From NCBI GenBank assembly GCA_011799875.1, contig CM022300.1, positions 239,688,670-239,752,669 on the forward strand: a stretch of 64,000 nucleotides of DNA. Reading direction: 5' to 3'. The translations under genes were made by a program, and so were the position numbers. Below are positions 46,522 through 57,900 of this stretch, in pieces (position 1 is the stretch's first letter; each line of letters opens with the position of its first letter). The DNA comes from Thinopyrum elongatum (lineage: Eukaryota; Streptophyta; Magnoliopsida; Poales; Poaceae). The notes under the pieces are model-generated. The model saw nothing but the letters and a program-made list of their open reading frames with translations. It made no database searches and was not told the origin of the DNA.

Positions 46522-48083
46522 CGTCTTCCCCTTCCTCTCTCCTCCACCTAACGCACCCGACCGCACTGCACCCTCCCCGTTGGACCTGCTCGCCCCCCGC
46601 ACAGCTACAGCGCTGGGGGGATAAGGCCGCCACCGCGACCCCTCGGGCAAACCAACCCCTGATATTTTCCCACTCGCTCTCCCCTCTCCTCTCGCCTCCA
46701 TCGCACGCTCCCGAGCGCTGGTGCCGGTACCGCCTCGCCGTGGTTGTGACCAACAGCCTCCCCGAGCCGCATCAAGCTGTCCGACGTCTTCCCCAACATC
46801 GTCCTCGTCCTCTACGCACCCCCGGCCGATTGGTGGAGCTGTCCTGCATCGCCTACGCCTTTGTCTACTACCTCGGGCAACCGAGATCGCCGCTGTTGTT
46901 TCCTCATCTCCGGTACTTCCCCGAGCCCGCTAGTCTATTCTGTTGCCCCGCTGTACGCCTCTGGACCGCCCCGACTCCTCCTTGCTTCCCCTAGTGCACT
47001 GTAGCTACCTTTCCCGCATGCCTGAGCTCCGGCCACCACATAGCTTCACTGTCCAACCACCTCCGTCGATGTTGTGGCCGGCTGACCACATGTGCGTGCT
47101 CAGGACCTCACGGCCATGCCGTCCGTGTCCTCCAATCCCCTCGCTCTGCCCTGCAGCCCTTTCTCCGTCGAGTTCCCGTAGCCGTTGTCGCCGGCCGTAG
47201 TGGCCGCGGTTACTCTCGACCACCCTAGCTGTTGTCGTTGGCACAGAACAATGTGTGCAAGCCTCCTCGTCTTGTAGGTGGTCGCAGCATGCGATTTGGT
47301 CGCCTGTGGGAGAGACCCAACCATTGTCGCCGCATGTTGCCTCGCCGGAGTGTTGCCGCTGGTGCGTGTGCAGTTAGGCCACCGCCTGGGTCACTGCCAG
47401 GTGAGCCCCGGGCCACTAACCCCCTCGCTAACACCCACTGACCACTGGGCCCCCTCCCTAATTATCTAACAAAACTAATCCCCCCTATTAACTTAATGTG
47501 TCAATGATACATGGGCCCCGGCCTTTAATTAACCTCCTTTTAAATTAACCCAATGTTTAAGGCCATTGTCTATGATAGATGGGGCCCCATCACTATTCTA
47601 GTGGATAGGGTCAGCCAGTCACCCTGCTGAGTCAGCAGGGGGCCCACCAGTCAGCCTGTGCTAACTGGTCAGTTGACTCAGTCAATAGGCCCCACCAGTC
47701 AGCCACTGTGCTGGTCTGCTGGGTACACTTTCGGGTGTACTTAGCATTTTAGACCTCTGTTTTCGAATTTAAAATAAATCCAGAAATTTCAGAAAATCAG
47801 TTGAACTTCTAAAATTAATATAAAATAAACCTAGCTCAGGTAAAAATAATTTTATATGAAAATCGATCAGAAAAATAAGACGAATCCAAATATGCCATCC
47901 ACATACCTGCCACATGCCCCCAACACAACAAACATGGAACCTTCCCTCCGGATCGTCTGTCCGATAACTGCCTAAAGCTGGGGAAATATCCATAGATATT
48001 TTCCCACTCCGTGTGTAACGCTTAGCACTGCATTAGGTCACCCCTAGCACAAAAATTTCCATGTCATGCATCGTGTTGCATTT
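45964..48083 (+). mobile_element. LTR of a further retroelement F, start only
   Basis: It starts TGTAACACCCCGAGAATCAT right where the gag of E breaks off, in the style of large Triticeae gypsy LTRs. It is interrupted at 48084 by CACTA-2, so its right end is not in the window. The five bases 45959-45963 (GAAGA) would be the target duplication. No gene is supported inside. The Pro-rich frame at 46287-46994 owes its openness to the poly-C run and its surroundings. 47580-47720 has repeats of CCAGTCAGC. Confidence 0.6.
46486..46520. repeat. Poly-C run of 35 bases
   Basis: An uninterrupted C homopolymer lies inside LTR F. Its exact length is likely to be unreliable in any sequencing. Confidence 0.95.
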
Positions 48084-48152
48084 CACTACTGCAGGATGCT
48101 GCTAACGCGACACTATGATCAGAGACCCTTTGACGAAACTATGTGCGATGCA
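48084..48152 (-). repeat. CACTA-2 terminal sequence
   Basis: It is the reverse-complement counterpart of 1607-1675, with about six differences in 69 bp. Confidence 0.85.
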
Positions 48153-48264
48153 TTAATCACAAACGGTGATGTAAAAAAACCGTCAAAAAAGATGCAAAAC
48201 ATTTGCGATGGCGGATACATCAAACACGGTTCAGATTCTAGATGCGTGTGCGATGCGGGGCATA

Positions 48265-48545
48265 CGGTTCACTCCGATGAACTATTTGCGATGAGGCAGA
48301 ACAACATAAATGGGCAACCAGATGAAAGTGCGTGCGATGTATGGCATACAGTTCACTCGGATTAACAGTTTGTGATTACGCAACAGAACAGAAACGGTCA
48401 GCCATATCAAGGCGTGTGCGATTGACGGCATATAGTTCACTCGGATGAACTGTTTGTGATTAGGCTGAACAAAAGAAATGGTCAGCCAGACCAAGGTGTG
48501 TGCGATAAAGTGCAAACAGTCCACTCGGATGAACTGTTTGCGTTG
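48265..48545 (-). repeat. CACTA-2 subterminal repeats, about 85 bp period
   Basis: Four units start near 48265, 48350, 48436 and 48519, each with a GTTCACTCGGATGAACTGTT-type palindrome followed by TGYGAT. Confidence 0.75.
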
Positions 48546-48953
48546 AGCGAAGCGAACATAAAAAGTTCAATTTAACAAGATGTGTGTGATACGCGGCAAA
48601 CAGGTCTGTAATCAGAAATGTGTGCGAAGACTGATAATAACACAAACGATTGCTGCTAATAAGACGTGTGTGTTGTGCGATGGGATTGCATATAGAACAA
48701 CAACATATATATATACACACTTATAAGGACATGGTTGCATAACCAAATTAAACATCGAATTACCTAGGTGGCTACTACACACATGACATTTCCACACACC
48801 AAAATAAACTATTACATGCATAATTACAAAGGTGGCTACTACACATATGACATTTCCACACACCAAAGTAAATTGTATATTACATGCATAATTAACTATG
48901 ATAAACGAACATCTGATCATCATCTACTCCTTGTGACGCTTGCCACTACTGCT

Positions 48954-49604
48954 CTACTTCTGGCTCGATCCGGACACGTCGATTTTGGGAACGAGGCACT
49001 TCCTCATGTCAATGATCTGCCTGTGCATCTCGTAGCATGCGTACACACTCTTGGCCGCGAACCTGAGGTGAGGTTCATCCAGTTGCCGCATCCAGGACCG
49101 GTGCCAGGATACGTGACTTGTTCTGTTGGCATCCTGCTTCATCTTTTTGTAGTAGGGGTCGATGATGGCTGAGGCGAGTTCAACCAGGGAGTCCTTCGTG
49201 CTGGCCCAGACCCTGCAGTGGTGACAGATTTTGACAAGGTTCTTGCAGGCCAAGCCCGTAACCATGAGCGCTTTTACATCATCGGAGGTTTCCACCGTAG
49301 CGAACTTGTAGTCGGTGCTGTTGACAAACCTGGCGAAATGGTCACAAGGCTCTGTGGCCATGCAGTAGTAGTAGATGAGGACATGATGGCGCAGACACAA
49401 CTGGGCGACGGCAACCTTCTGATCTTTGCCGGGACGACCGCCGGTGTACTAGACGTCGATGCCGACCACCATGTACTTGTCTCGAGCAAGCAACTGCTCC
49501 ACGGTGTTGATGTAGTCCTCCACCACGGTAGAGTCGATGGTGTACACCACCAAGAGATCCGTCTCCCTCGCATGGGTCTCCACTTTATGCTCGCCAAACT
49601 CCAT
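48954..49604 (-). pseudogene. DEDD exonuclease-like gene of CACTA-2 with a stop at the catalytic Glu
   Basis: The frame from the ATG at 49604 (MEFGEHKVETHARETDLLVV) to a TGA at 48954 covers about 216 codons and is continuous except for a TAG at 49449-49451. That stop falls exactly where motif I has Glu in the first copy (Asp-x-Glu; here GIDV then stop, then YT). Motif II keeps Asp (ETSDDVKAL). Motif III reads FAAKS, so both the Tyr and the Asp of Tyr-x3-Asp are gone. The downstream frame (48954-49400) is otherwise free of lesions. An upstream frame continues to 50132 but has no conserved content and is probably leader or promoter sequence. Confidence 0.75.
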
Positions 49605-50520
49605 TGGAGCCCCGCTAGATATCCTCTCTGTATGTGTCGTCGTGGGTGTGCTTGTTGTGTTGTGGGGCGAGATTGAAAGGTTGAAGAGACTAAGGTTATA
49701 ATGGCCGCGGGAATTAATGGGGAAGCCGAACGGCCTGGAATATTTGCACACCCGGATGGCAGTTCTAAAATGCAGCGCGTAACTCCATCGTGCCGCACGT
49801 AACTGCATCATGGCCATGCGCGCGGCGCAACCGCATGCATATGGGGCCCCCAACGTGATCGTGTGCAGGCCCCAACCACTGGCAAAGCGCGCGCGCAGGG
49901 ACGCGAGCAGAGCGCTCCACGGCGCCTCAACGGCGAGCAACCATATATATGCATATAGTAGTTGAACACGCAAGGAAAAGCTGTCCACGAGCCGAGCGCG
50001 TGGAGGTCCACGAGCAGAGCGCGCCGCGGTGCCTAACAGCGAGCACAGCGCACTGAGGCGCTTAACGGCGAGCAGAGCGCGCCGAGGGTCGCGAGCAGAG
50101 GCCGACACAGTGATACTTGGCAAATAAGACAAACTATGCGAGCGATGGCGGTGACATCAAGCACGAATCAGATTAGAGTAGCGTGTGCGATACGTGGCAT
50201 ACAGTTGATCCATCCGAGTTGTTTGTGATGGAATAAGCTATGTGTGTTGTGTGCAAACGCTTGCTGCTATATAACCGTTTGCGATTGACGAAGTCATCAC
50301 CGATGGGTTATCTAGTGTGGTCCGTGTGCTATGTGATATGCTCTGTCTGCACAACATCTATGCTCTTTGTACAGAAGAACAACATATATAAACTTATAAC
50401 AGGCCAAGATTGCAAAACCAAATTAAACATCCAATTATGTTATATAACAAATACCATAAATATTACAAGGTTCAAATTCCAGCATTACAAGGCCCAAACT
50501 CAAAGATTACAAGGTTCAAA
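49605..50520. other. CACTA-2 internal non-coding DNA
   Basis: 49780-50110 is GC-rich with several repeats of the word GAGCAGAGCGC. 50140-50385 resembles the subterminal repeats and contains CACTAGATAACC on the minus strand, which begins like a CACTA end but is continuous with CACTA-1 homology on both sides. 50400-50520 repeats TTACAAGGTTCAAA and TTACAAGGCCCAAA. Confidence 0.5.
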
Positions 50521-50917
50521 CTATTCAGACACATAAAATTCATCTTCTTCAGAATCTTTTTCATGCATTATTTCTGCGAAAGGATCAGCCACCGAGAAGT
50601 CATATAGCGGCTCGATACAGTGACTTCCGAATAATCTGTCATATGAAATTACAAACTGAAATTCAGCTTGTGCAGAGCCTTTTCCATTCAGCTGTAGATG
50701 CCTACTCTTTAGCAACCCATTCACTTCTGCGTAGTAAATATAGGGCAAACCTCAGTACCTTCAGCAACCTTGCTTTCTCAGCAAAGAACCCGACGAATTT
50801 AATTTCTGGTGTGGTGCCTCGGTACTCGTTAAAAGTAATTTCTATGAGATGAAGATCAAGGCATTCAATGGGGTTGTTATATTCCCCAACATTTTCTACT
50901 TTCGGGCCTGCTAGTAT
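50521..50917 (-). pseudogene. F-box/LRR protein fragment: FBD domain exon
   Basis: The frame reads ILAGPKVENVGEYNNPIECLD, then ITFNEYRGTTPEIKFVGFF and EKARLLKVLRFAL, the C-terminal FBD region of grass F-box proteins. It then shifts frame near 50730 into LQLNGKGSAQAEFQF, SHCIEPLYDFSVADPF and an acidic end at a TAG at 50521. Directly before the exon the minus strand has an intron acceptor, TGTCTTCATTTGCAG, so genomic and not processed DNA was captured. The F-box and LRR exons are missing, cut off by element C at 51022 if they were ever present. The frameshift makes it non-functional. Confidence 0.7.
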
Positions 50918-51241
50918 CTGCAAATGAAGACAACATATTGGTGCCTAGCTGCAGATTTGAACACTTCGGGCCTCTTTGATTTGCAGGATTTCTAAAATAC
51001 ATGAAAATAGTGAAATGCCACTGTCGGTGTACTAGAATAGGGGTACCCTAGTACCCCGTACTTGTGCACGGGCAGTAGTAGCATCCCGCGGCCAGGCTTG
51101 CGGGAGGACAGCCAGAGAGAAGCTCAAGATTATTAAGCCATTCAAGAACAAAGTATACAAAGCAAGAGTTAAGGCCCCGGCAAGAGGAGCTTGCCGGGAG
51201 GGACAGCTGAGGCCCAGCCTGAGGTTTGCTGTAGCAGAGTA

Positions 51242-51407
51242 CTTGCCGCGGCAAGGTACTTGCCCCGGCAAGTCATTGGCTGTGGCAAGGTATTGGCTAC
51301 GGCAAGATAGCAGCTGCGGCAAGGTACTTGCCCCGGCAAGTTACCTTGCGCGGCAAGCTATGGGTTGCGGCAAGCTGTCAGGTGCGGCAAGGTCTTGCCG
51401 CGGCAAG
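51242..51407. repeat. Array of CTTGCCGCGGCAAG-type palindromes in the C LTR
   Basis: Perfect or near palindromes are at 51242-51255, 51259-51272, 51327-51340, 51345-51357 and 51394-51407, with single CGGCAAG half-sites between them. It lies upstream of the TATA box. Confidence 0.85.
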
Positions 51408-51731
51408 CGTTACTGTACCACTGTGCTACTGTGCTGCTCCGGTGCCTCTGCCAGCGTGGCGCTCTGGGTCCTTCCAAGCGTGTGTGGCAGGGCACTGTGT
51501 AGACGGCGGTACACTGTAGCTAGCGGTGCAGGAGCAGGTGGGATAGGCTTTTCCCACATCCAAGACATCCGGGTACATGTATCTGGACAACAAAGGCATG
51601 GGCATTTAATGCCCTTGTCCCCTGCCGTCAGTGGTAGGTAGGACATGTCATCCTGGTAATAATGGCCTTACTGTAGCAACTTTCCACCTCTACCTTTACT
51701 GTTTGCCACCTGTTGGTGACCCCTTTGTGCG

Positions 51732-51740
51732 TATAAAAGG
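51732..51740 (+). promoter_or_regulatory. TATA box of the element C LTR
   Basis: TATAAAAGG lies about 300 bases before the LTR end, at the same relative place as the TATA boxes in the A and B LTRs. Confidence 0.75.
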
Positions 51741-52035
51741 AGGCCCATAGGCAACGTGGAAAGGAGAGAAAACTGGGAGATGGAGAACCCCAGTATTGTA
51801 CGCAGCTACTCGGTACTGTAGCGCTCCTAGAGCTAGAACAATCATACAGATAATAAACCAAAAAGCAGGAGTACGGTTTTATGCATCCGTGCGGCCCGAA
51901 CCTGGGTAAATCTCTCTCGTGCACTGTCGTGTTCTTCGCTAGATTTGCTCTTCGTGCGACTGTCTCTCCCTGCCGAACGTAAAGGGGTCCTTCCCTGGGT
52001 CCCATAGGTGATCGCGGATTCGTCCCCGACATCTT

Positions 52036-52054
52036 TGGCCCGCCAGGTAGGGGG
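52036..52054 (+). other. Primer-binding region of element C
   Basis: TGGCCCGCCAGGTAGGGGG lies four bases after the LTR and is similar to B (24674-24692). The tRNA was not identified. Confidence 0.55.
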
Positions 52055-52117
52055 AAGGAGGTTGTGTGAACCTAATCTAGCGATTTGCGCGTTAGTTTTT
52101 GGGCCATCCTCCGCCTT

Positions 52118-54979
52118 ATGGCTCCAAAAAAGAAGACTTCGGCCATCGGTGCGTCTACGTCCAACCCGCCTGGTCCCATGCAGGAGGGTGCCGACGTGAT
52201 TGCGGCTGCTGGGGGGACTGGAGAGCGAGAGCTCCTATTACCTCCACCTGTCCAAAACCGAGCCAGCAACGCCAATCTTGGCGCTGCTGGGTCTGGGAAC
52301 GCAGCGCTGCTCGCTGCTGCTGTCCCTGCAAGCTCCAGAAACGGTGCTGCGTGTTCTGGAACGCCTGCGCCGGTTCAGACGCCATGGCCTTCGCAAGAAG
52401 CCCGTGACAAGCTGCGTCCTGATGCCCCAGGTGTCAGGCGCTCCCTGGATAATGAACTTGCGCATCGATCTCGAGATGCGCGGGCTCACCATACGCAACA
52501 ACACGTTGGCAGGGTCGAGGTGCGGTCGCCTGGGCATGGAGATGCTCCTTCTAACACTGTTAGGAGTAAGAGCATCCCACAGTCCTCACGCCACTCGATA
52601 CCTCCCTCACCAGCAGAAGCGTTGGCGCGTGCGCAGCTGCTCCTGAACTTCCCTCCACCAGCAGATAAGCTTGACGAGTGGAGGGCAACCATTCAGAGCC
52701 TTCTCAGCTTCGCTGATGCCGACCCGGTGCGCGCGGCCGACAAGAGAACTGGTGACAATGCTGTCACCAACAAGAACGGCGAGGGGGCAACAACCGTACA
52801 CTCCCCGCCCAGACGACCTCGGTCGCCGACACGTCGAAACGACGCCCGTGGCGATGATTCCACGGCGTCGTCTGACCCGCGAGCTCGTTGTGACCAGCGC
52901 CTCGTTCTTCAGGAACGCAGAGGAGAAGACGCTCGTACCACTATCGAGCGAAGGAGAGAAGCGCATCGTCAGTCTGACAGACGTGCAGGGCCCGCTGTTG
53001 ACATGCATGCGCCAGGGGATCCTGGCGACTTGCCGTACGCGGTAAGTTTTCCAGCGTTCACCCGTGAGCTGCGGCAGGTCCAGTGGCCCAATCGCAAGGC
53101 TTTCAAGCCTGACGTGCCGGAGAAGTATGATGGCAAGACACACCCGTCGGAGTTCCTCAGCATTTACACCATTGCGGTGCAAGCTGCCGGGGGATGAGAC
53201 GACAAGATTCTTGCTAACTACTTCCCGCTCGTGTTAAAACGCAACGTCGTCTCATGGCTCATGCACTTACCGGAGAACTCCATTTCTTCATGGGCAGACC
53301 TGTGCCATCAGTTTGTTGGTGCCTTTACTGGCGGTCATCAACCTCATGGCCAGGAGAGTGATCTTCATCTCATCCCCCAGAAGGAAGGAGAGCCCCTGCG
53401 CAAATACATTCAAAGGTTCAGCCGCGTACAGTACAACATCCCAGATGTTCACCCCGCTGCGGTTATTAGCGCTTTCCATCAGAACGTGCATAACCGCAAG
53501 ATGCGGGAGGAAATGGCGATGACCAAGGTCAGAGACATTGGCCAGCTATATGCTCTCGCCGACAAGTGTGCGCGTGCTGAAGAGGGAAGGAAACTTCCCG
53601 GTGAAGGTGTTGGCGCAGGGGGGAGCTCTGACAGTGAAGGTACCGCCCCGGCAAAGAAGGGCCGGCGGCGGAACAACAGGAAGAAAAAGGGCAAAGCTGT
53701 GCTTGCCGTCGAGCAGTCCAGCGGCAACAGCAGCGCCGACAAGGCCAAAGTCGAGGGCTCCGGCAAGGAGATTGCCGCGTGCGCCAACTGTCAGGCCTTG
53801 GCGGCTGCCGACAAGCAGGACGGCTCCGACAAGCAATATTGCAAGATCCACCGCACCAAGGGACACGATCTCCAGAACTGCCGACGAGTCGAGCAGCTTG
53901 TCGAACAGCAGAAAGCTGAGTATGAGAGGCGCGACAAGGAGAAGGCCCCAGAAGGTGCTGGCGGGTCCGGCAAGAAGCGCACTGCCCGAGGAGGGCGTCG
54001 CGGCAAGGCCAAGCAGCAGCAGGGAGACAGGCCTCCTCGTGGCCGTGACAAAGATGATGATGATGATGATCTAGATGATGAAGAATCCAGTGAGCACGAA
54101 TTTCAGAAAGCCGCAGAAGTCTTGTGTGTTGACGATGGTGCTTCGTTGCATTCTTCTCACCGCCAACTTAAACAGTGGGCGCGAGAGATCAATGCGGCGG
54201 AACCAGCTGTTGACGCCAGAAAGCTTCTGAAGTGGTCCGACACGCCTATCGTCTTTGACATTGAGGACCACCCTGACCGCACAACGGCGGTCGGGTGCTT
54301 GCCGATGTTGGTTTCACCAACGATCCGCAACCTCAAGGTCATGAAGATGTTAGTTGACGGTGGGGCCGGCTTGAATCTGATTTCGCCCGCTGTGCTCCGG
54401 AAACTTCAAATCCCTGACGGCGAGCTTGAGGAAACTGGTACTTTCCAAGGAGTCAATCCAGGAAGGAGCAAGCCGAAAGGGAAGATCACGCTGCCAGTGA
54501 CATTTGGCGGCGAGCTGAACTACCGGACCGAGAAGGTCACCTTTGACATTGCCGATATTCCATTGCCTTATAATGGGATACTTGGCTGTCCAGCGCTCAC
54601 CAAGTTCATGGCAGCCTCTCATTTTGCCTACAACGTGTTGAAGATGCCAGGTCCAGTAAGTGTTATCACAGTTCCCTGCGACAAGAAGGATGCGCTTATT
54701 TGCGCCGACAAGATCTACCGGGAAGCAGCTGCCGCCAAGGCACTTGCCGCTGAAGCTCTCGGGGGGGAGAACAAGAGGAAGTCCGGCAAGAGCTCCTGTG
54801 CCCACTCCGGCAAGCGCACCTCTTCGGAGTGCTGCGCTGCCGTCGAGGACGCACCAGAGAGCTCCACCGGCAAGTGCAAGAAGAACAAAGCCGCTCCGCC
54901 GGCGACAAAGAAGGTGCCCGCCAAGGAGGACGGCACTGGTGGTTCCTTCACCATCAGTGCCACACTTGACAACAAATAG
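52118..54979 (+). pseudogene. Element C gag and aspartic protease, one in-frame stop
   Basis: The start is ATG 52118 (MAPKKKTSAIGAS), conserved with B. The frame stays open for about 2.9 kb except for a TGA at 53195-53197, where B has AGA, and it ends at a TAG at 54977-54979. Order: Ser/Arg-rich N-terminus; capsid part (FKPDVPEKYDGKTHPSEFL, WADLCHQFVGAFTGGHQ); a Lys-rich segment; a Cys/His cluster (CANC, then YCKIHRTKGHDLQNC); an acidic run (DDDDDDLDDEESSEHEF); protease with VDGGAGLNLIS at about 54353-54380; and a Lys/Ser-rich linker. At the final TAG, element B has Glu and reads on into RT, so the junction stop is probably a mutation of a single gag-pol frame. Confidence 0.85.
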
Positions 54980-57900
54980 GAAAGCGCGCTCGTTGCTTTC
55001 CTGCGGGTGAATGTCGACATGTTTGCATATCAACCGTCCGACATCCCCGGTGTTCCCAGGAAAGTAATTGAGCACCACCTTGCCGTTTGTCCCCACGCGA
55101 GGCCCGTCAAGCAGAAAGCCAGAAAGCAAGCTGTGGAGTGGCAAGAGTTTATTGCGGAAGAAATCAAGAAGTTGGAAGCAGCATGCCTCGTCAGAGGAGT
55201 GCTCCATCCTACGTGGTTGGCCAATCCGGTTGTCGTGCGCAAAGCGAATGGAAAATGGAGGCTTTGTATTGATTTCACTGATGTCAATAAAGCTTGTCCC
55301 AAAGACCCATTTCCTTTGCCCCGCATAGACCAGATTGTTGACTCCATGACAGGATGTGATTTGCTTTCATTTCTTGACACATATTCAGGGTATCATCAAA
55401 TCTTCATGGCTGAGGAAGATGAGGAAAAGACCGCATTTATCACACCCTGTGGCACATACTGTTTCGTACGTATGCCATTTGGTTTGAAAAATGCTGGTTC
55501 GACGTTTGCAAGAGCCGTCCAGATTGCTTTTGAGCCTCAGCTGCAGAGAAATGTGGAAGCCTATATGGATGATATAGTGGTCAAAAGCAAGGACAGGGCT
55601 ACTTTGGTTCAAGATCTAGAAGAAACTTTTGTAAATCTGCGCAAGATCAACCTGAAGCTCAACCCCGAGAAGTGCGTGTTTGGAGTTCCCTCCGGCAAGC
55701 TTCTCGGGTTCTTTGTGTCTCAACGTGGAATTGAAGCCAATCCTGACAAGATCAAAGCCATTGAGCAAATTGAAGCACCGAAGCGCGTCAAGGATGTACG
55801 ACGACTTGCCGGCTGTGTTGCTGCTCTCAGTAGGTTTATCTCCAAGTCAGCTGAGTGCGCCCTGCCATTTTTCAAAATCTTAAAAAAGGCAGGTCCATTG
55901 AAATGGACTCCGGAGGCGGAGGCAGCGCTGCAAGACTTGAAGAGATACCTCTCCTCTCCTCCAATACTTGTCGCACCTAAACCACAAGAGAAGTTGTTGC
56001 TGTATCTAGCGGCAACCAATCAAGTGGTTAGTGCTGCGCTAGTAGCAGAGAGAGAGGTGGATGAGGAGGCAGTAACTGCGGCAAGCACGTCCAGCGACAA
56101 GCTGGGGGCTCCCCCGACAAGTTTTGCTGCCGACAAGGATTCGTCTGCGCAGTCAGGCGAAGTGATACAAAAGAAGAAAATGGTGCAGCGCCCGGTCTAC
56201 TTTGTGAGCTCTCTTCTGCAGGGAGCTAGGTCAAGGTATTCTGGTGTGCAGAAGCTGCTTTTCGGCCTTCTCATGGCCTCGAGAAAGCTGCGCCATTACT
56301 TTCAAGCGCATGAAGTTACCGTTGTCACTCGCTTCCCGCTGAAAAGGATTTTGCAAAATCCAGAAGCGACAGGCAGGATTGTCGAGTGGGCATTGGAGTT
56401 GTCGAGCTTTGGTCTCAAGTTTGAGAGTACATCAACCATACAGAGCCGAGTTTTGGCAGAGTTTGTCGCAGAATGGACACCAACGCCAGACGAAGAAATC
56501 CCAGAGACGACTCTCCCCGGCAAGGAGACAAGCAAAGAGTGGCTTATGTACTTTGATGGTGCCTTTTCGCTGCAAGGCGCCGGTGCTGGCGTACTGCTTG
56601 TCGCACCCACCGGAGAGCACCTCAAGTACGTGGTCCAAATGCACTTTCCCAAGGAACAGGCGACGAAGAATACTGCAGAATATGAGGGGTTGCTTGCCGG
56701 TCTCAGGATCGCGGCAGACCTTGGGATTAAGAAGCTTATTGTCAGGGGAGATTCGCAGCTTGTCGTCAGGCAAGTGAACAAGAACTACCAATGCCCATTG
56801 ATGGAAGCTTATGTAGATGAGGTGAGGAAGTTGGAGGAACGCTTTGATGGCCTACAAATGGAGCACGTCCCACATGCTGAGAATGACATTGCCGATGGTT
56901 TGTCAAAGCGCGCCGCACTCAAATTGCCTGTGGAACCAGGCACTTTTGTGCTCCAACTAACTCAGCCATCCGTGACGCCATCAGTAGGGCAAGGCAGGAA
57001 GAGGAAGTTGGCTTCTGGCGACTACTTCCCGGCAGAGCTCCCCGAAGCCGCCGGCAAGAAGGCTACCAAAGCCAGCGCCAAAGATGCAGAGGGGCAACTT
57101 GCTCCGACAAGGCCTCACGCTCTTGTCGTTGAAGCGGGTGCTCCAAGGCAAGAGGCAAAGGGGCAACTTGCTCCGACAAGACTTCGGGTCCTTGTCGTTG
57201 AAGTAGGCGCTCCTGATCGAAGCGCTGAGGAGCAAGATGCTCCGACGAGGCCTTGGGCTTCCGTCGTTGAAGCAACTGCTCCCGACGAGCTTGTTGAAGG
57301 ACAGCACGCTCCAGCAGGACCCCAGGCTCTTGTCGTTGAAGCGGCTGTTCCCGCCAAGCTCATCGGGGAACGGCCGGCTCTGGTAGAACGACAAGCTCTT
57401 GCCGTAGGGCCTGATGTTCCCGCAGCAGAAGAAATGCCTTTAGTCCTCGTTGTCGAGCCACAGGCTCCAGCGTGGGCGCAGCAGATCGTCCGTTTCCTTC
57501 AGACAGGAGAACTTTCCGAAGAGCAGGAAGAAGCGGAGAAAGTAGCCCGACGGTCCAATATGTATCAATTTGTCGATGACATGCTGTGCAGAAAAAGACC
57601 AAACGGTGTGAAATTGAAGTGTATTCCCCGGGAAGAAGGACAGGAGCTGTTGGCGGAGATTCATGGAGGCATATGTGGTCACCACATAGGGTCAAGAGCC
57701 CTTGCTGGAAAGGCTTTCCGGCAAGGTTTCTTTTGGCCCACCGCCCTCCAGGATGCAACTGCACTAGTAACCAAGTGTGAAGCGTGCCAGTTTCATTCCA
57801 AGCAGATTCATCAGCCAGCTCAAGCTCTCCAGACAATCCCTCTCTCCTGGCCATTTTCGGTCTGGGGGCTCGACATCCTCGGCCCCTTTCCCCGTGCCAC

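Larger units (their letters stand above)
48084..51021 (-). mobile_element. CACTA DNA transposon, terminal portion (CACTA-2)
   Basis: It starts CACTACTGCAGG at 48084, preceded by TTT as the candidate 3-bp target duplication. Terminus, subterminal repeats and an exonuclease-like gene match CACTA-1 in reverse orientation. It extends at least to 51021, where gypsy element C is inserted; the far terminus lies beyond the window. Besides the exonuclease-like gene it carries a fragment of an F-box/FBD gene at 50521-50917. A second block related to the subterminal sequence is at 50140-50385. Confidence 0.8.
51022..52031 (+). repeat. 5' LTR of element C
   Basis: The 1,010-bp LTR starts TGTCGGTGTACTAG and ends CGTCCCCGACA, with inverted TGTCGG/CCGACA tips. 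The core promoter TATA (TATAAAAGG) is at 51732-51740. Confidence 0.9.

Noticed and set aside
46287..46994. Proline-rich ORF of 235 codons
   Set aside because: Its openness depends on the poly-C run and C-rich sequence; low-complexity composition and no homologous pattern.
1676..48083. The two inverted CACTA ends as borders of one 46-kb composite transposon
   Set aside because: Each end is the outer terminus of its own element, facing the intervening DNA, with different candidate target duplications (TGG and TTT). The DNA between is a stack of independent insertions.
49449..50132. N-terminal extension of the exonuclease-like gene to 50132
   Set aside because: The sequence before the ATG at 49604 has no counterpart in the other two copies and reads as low-complexity upstream DNA.
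50311..50330. CACTAGATAACC (minus strand) as the second terminus of CACTA-2
   Set aside because: Homology to CACTA-1 continues on both sides of this point, so it is internal sequence that happens to contain CACTA.
54350..55207. Minus-strand ORF of 285 codons in element C
   Set aside because: Antisense to the protease-RT frame; no independent protein features.
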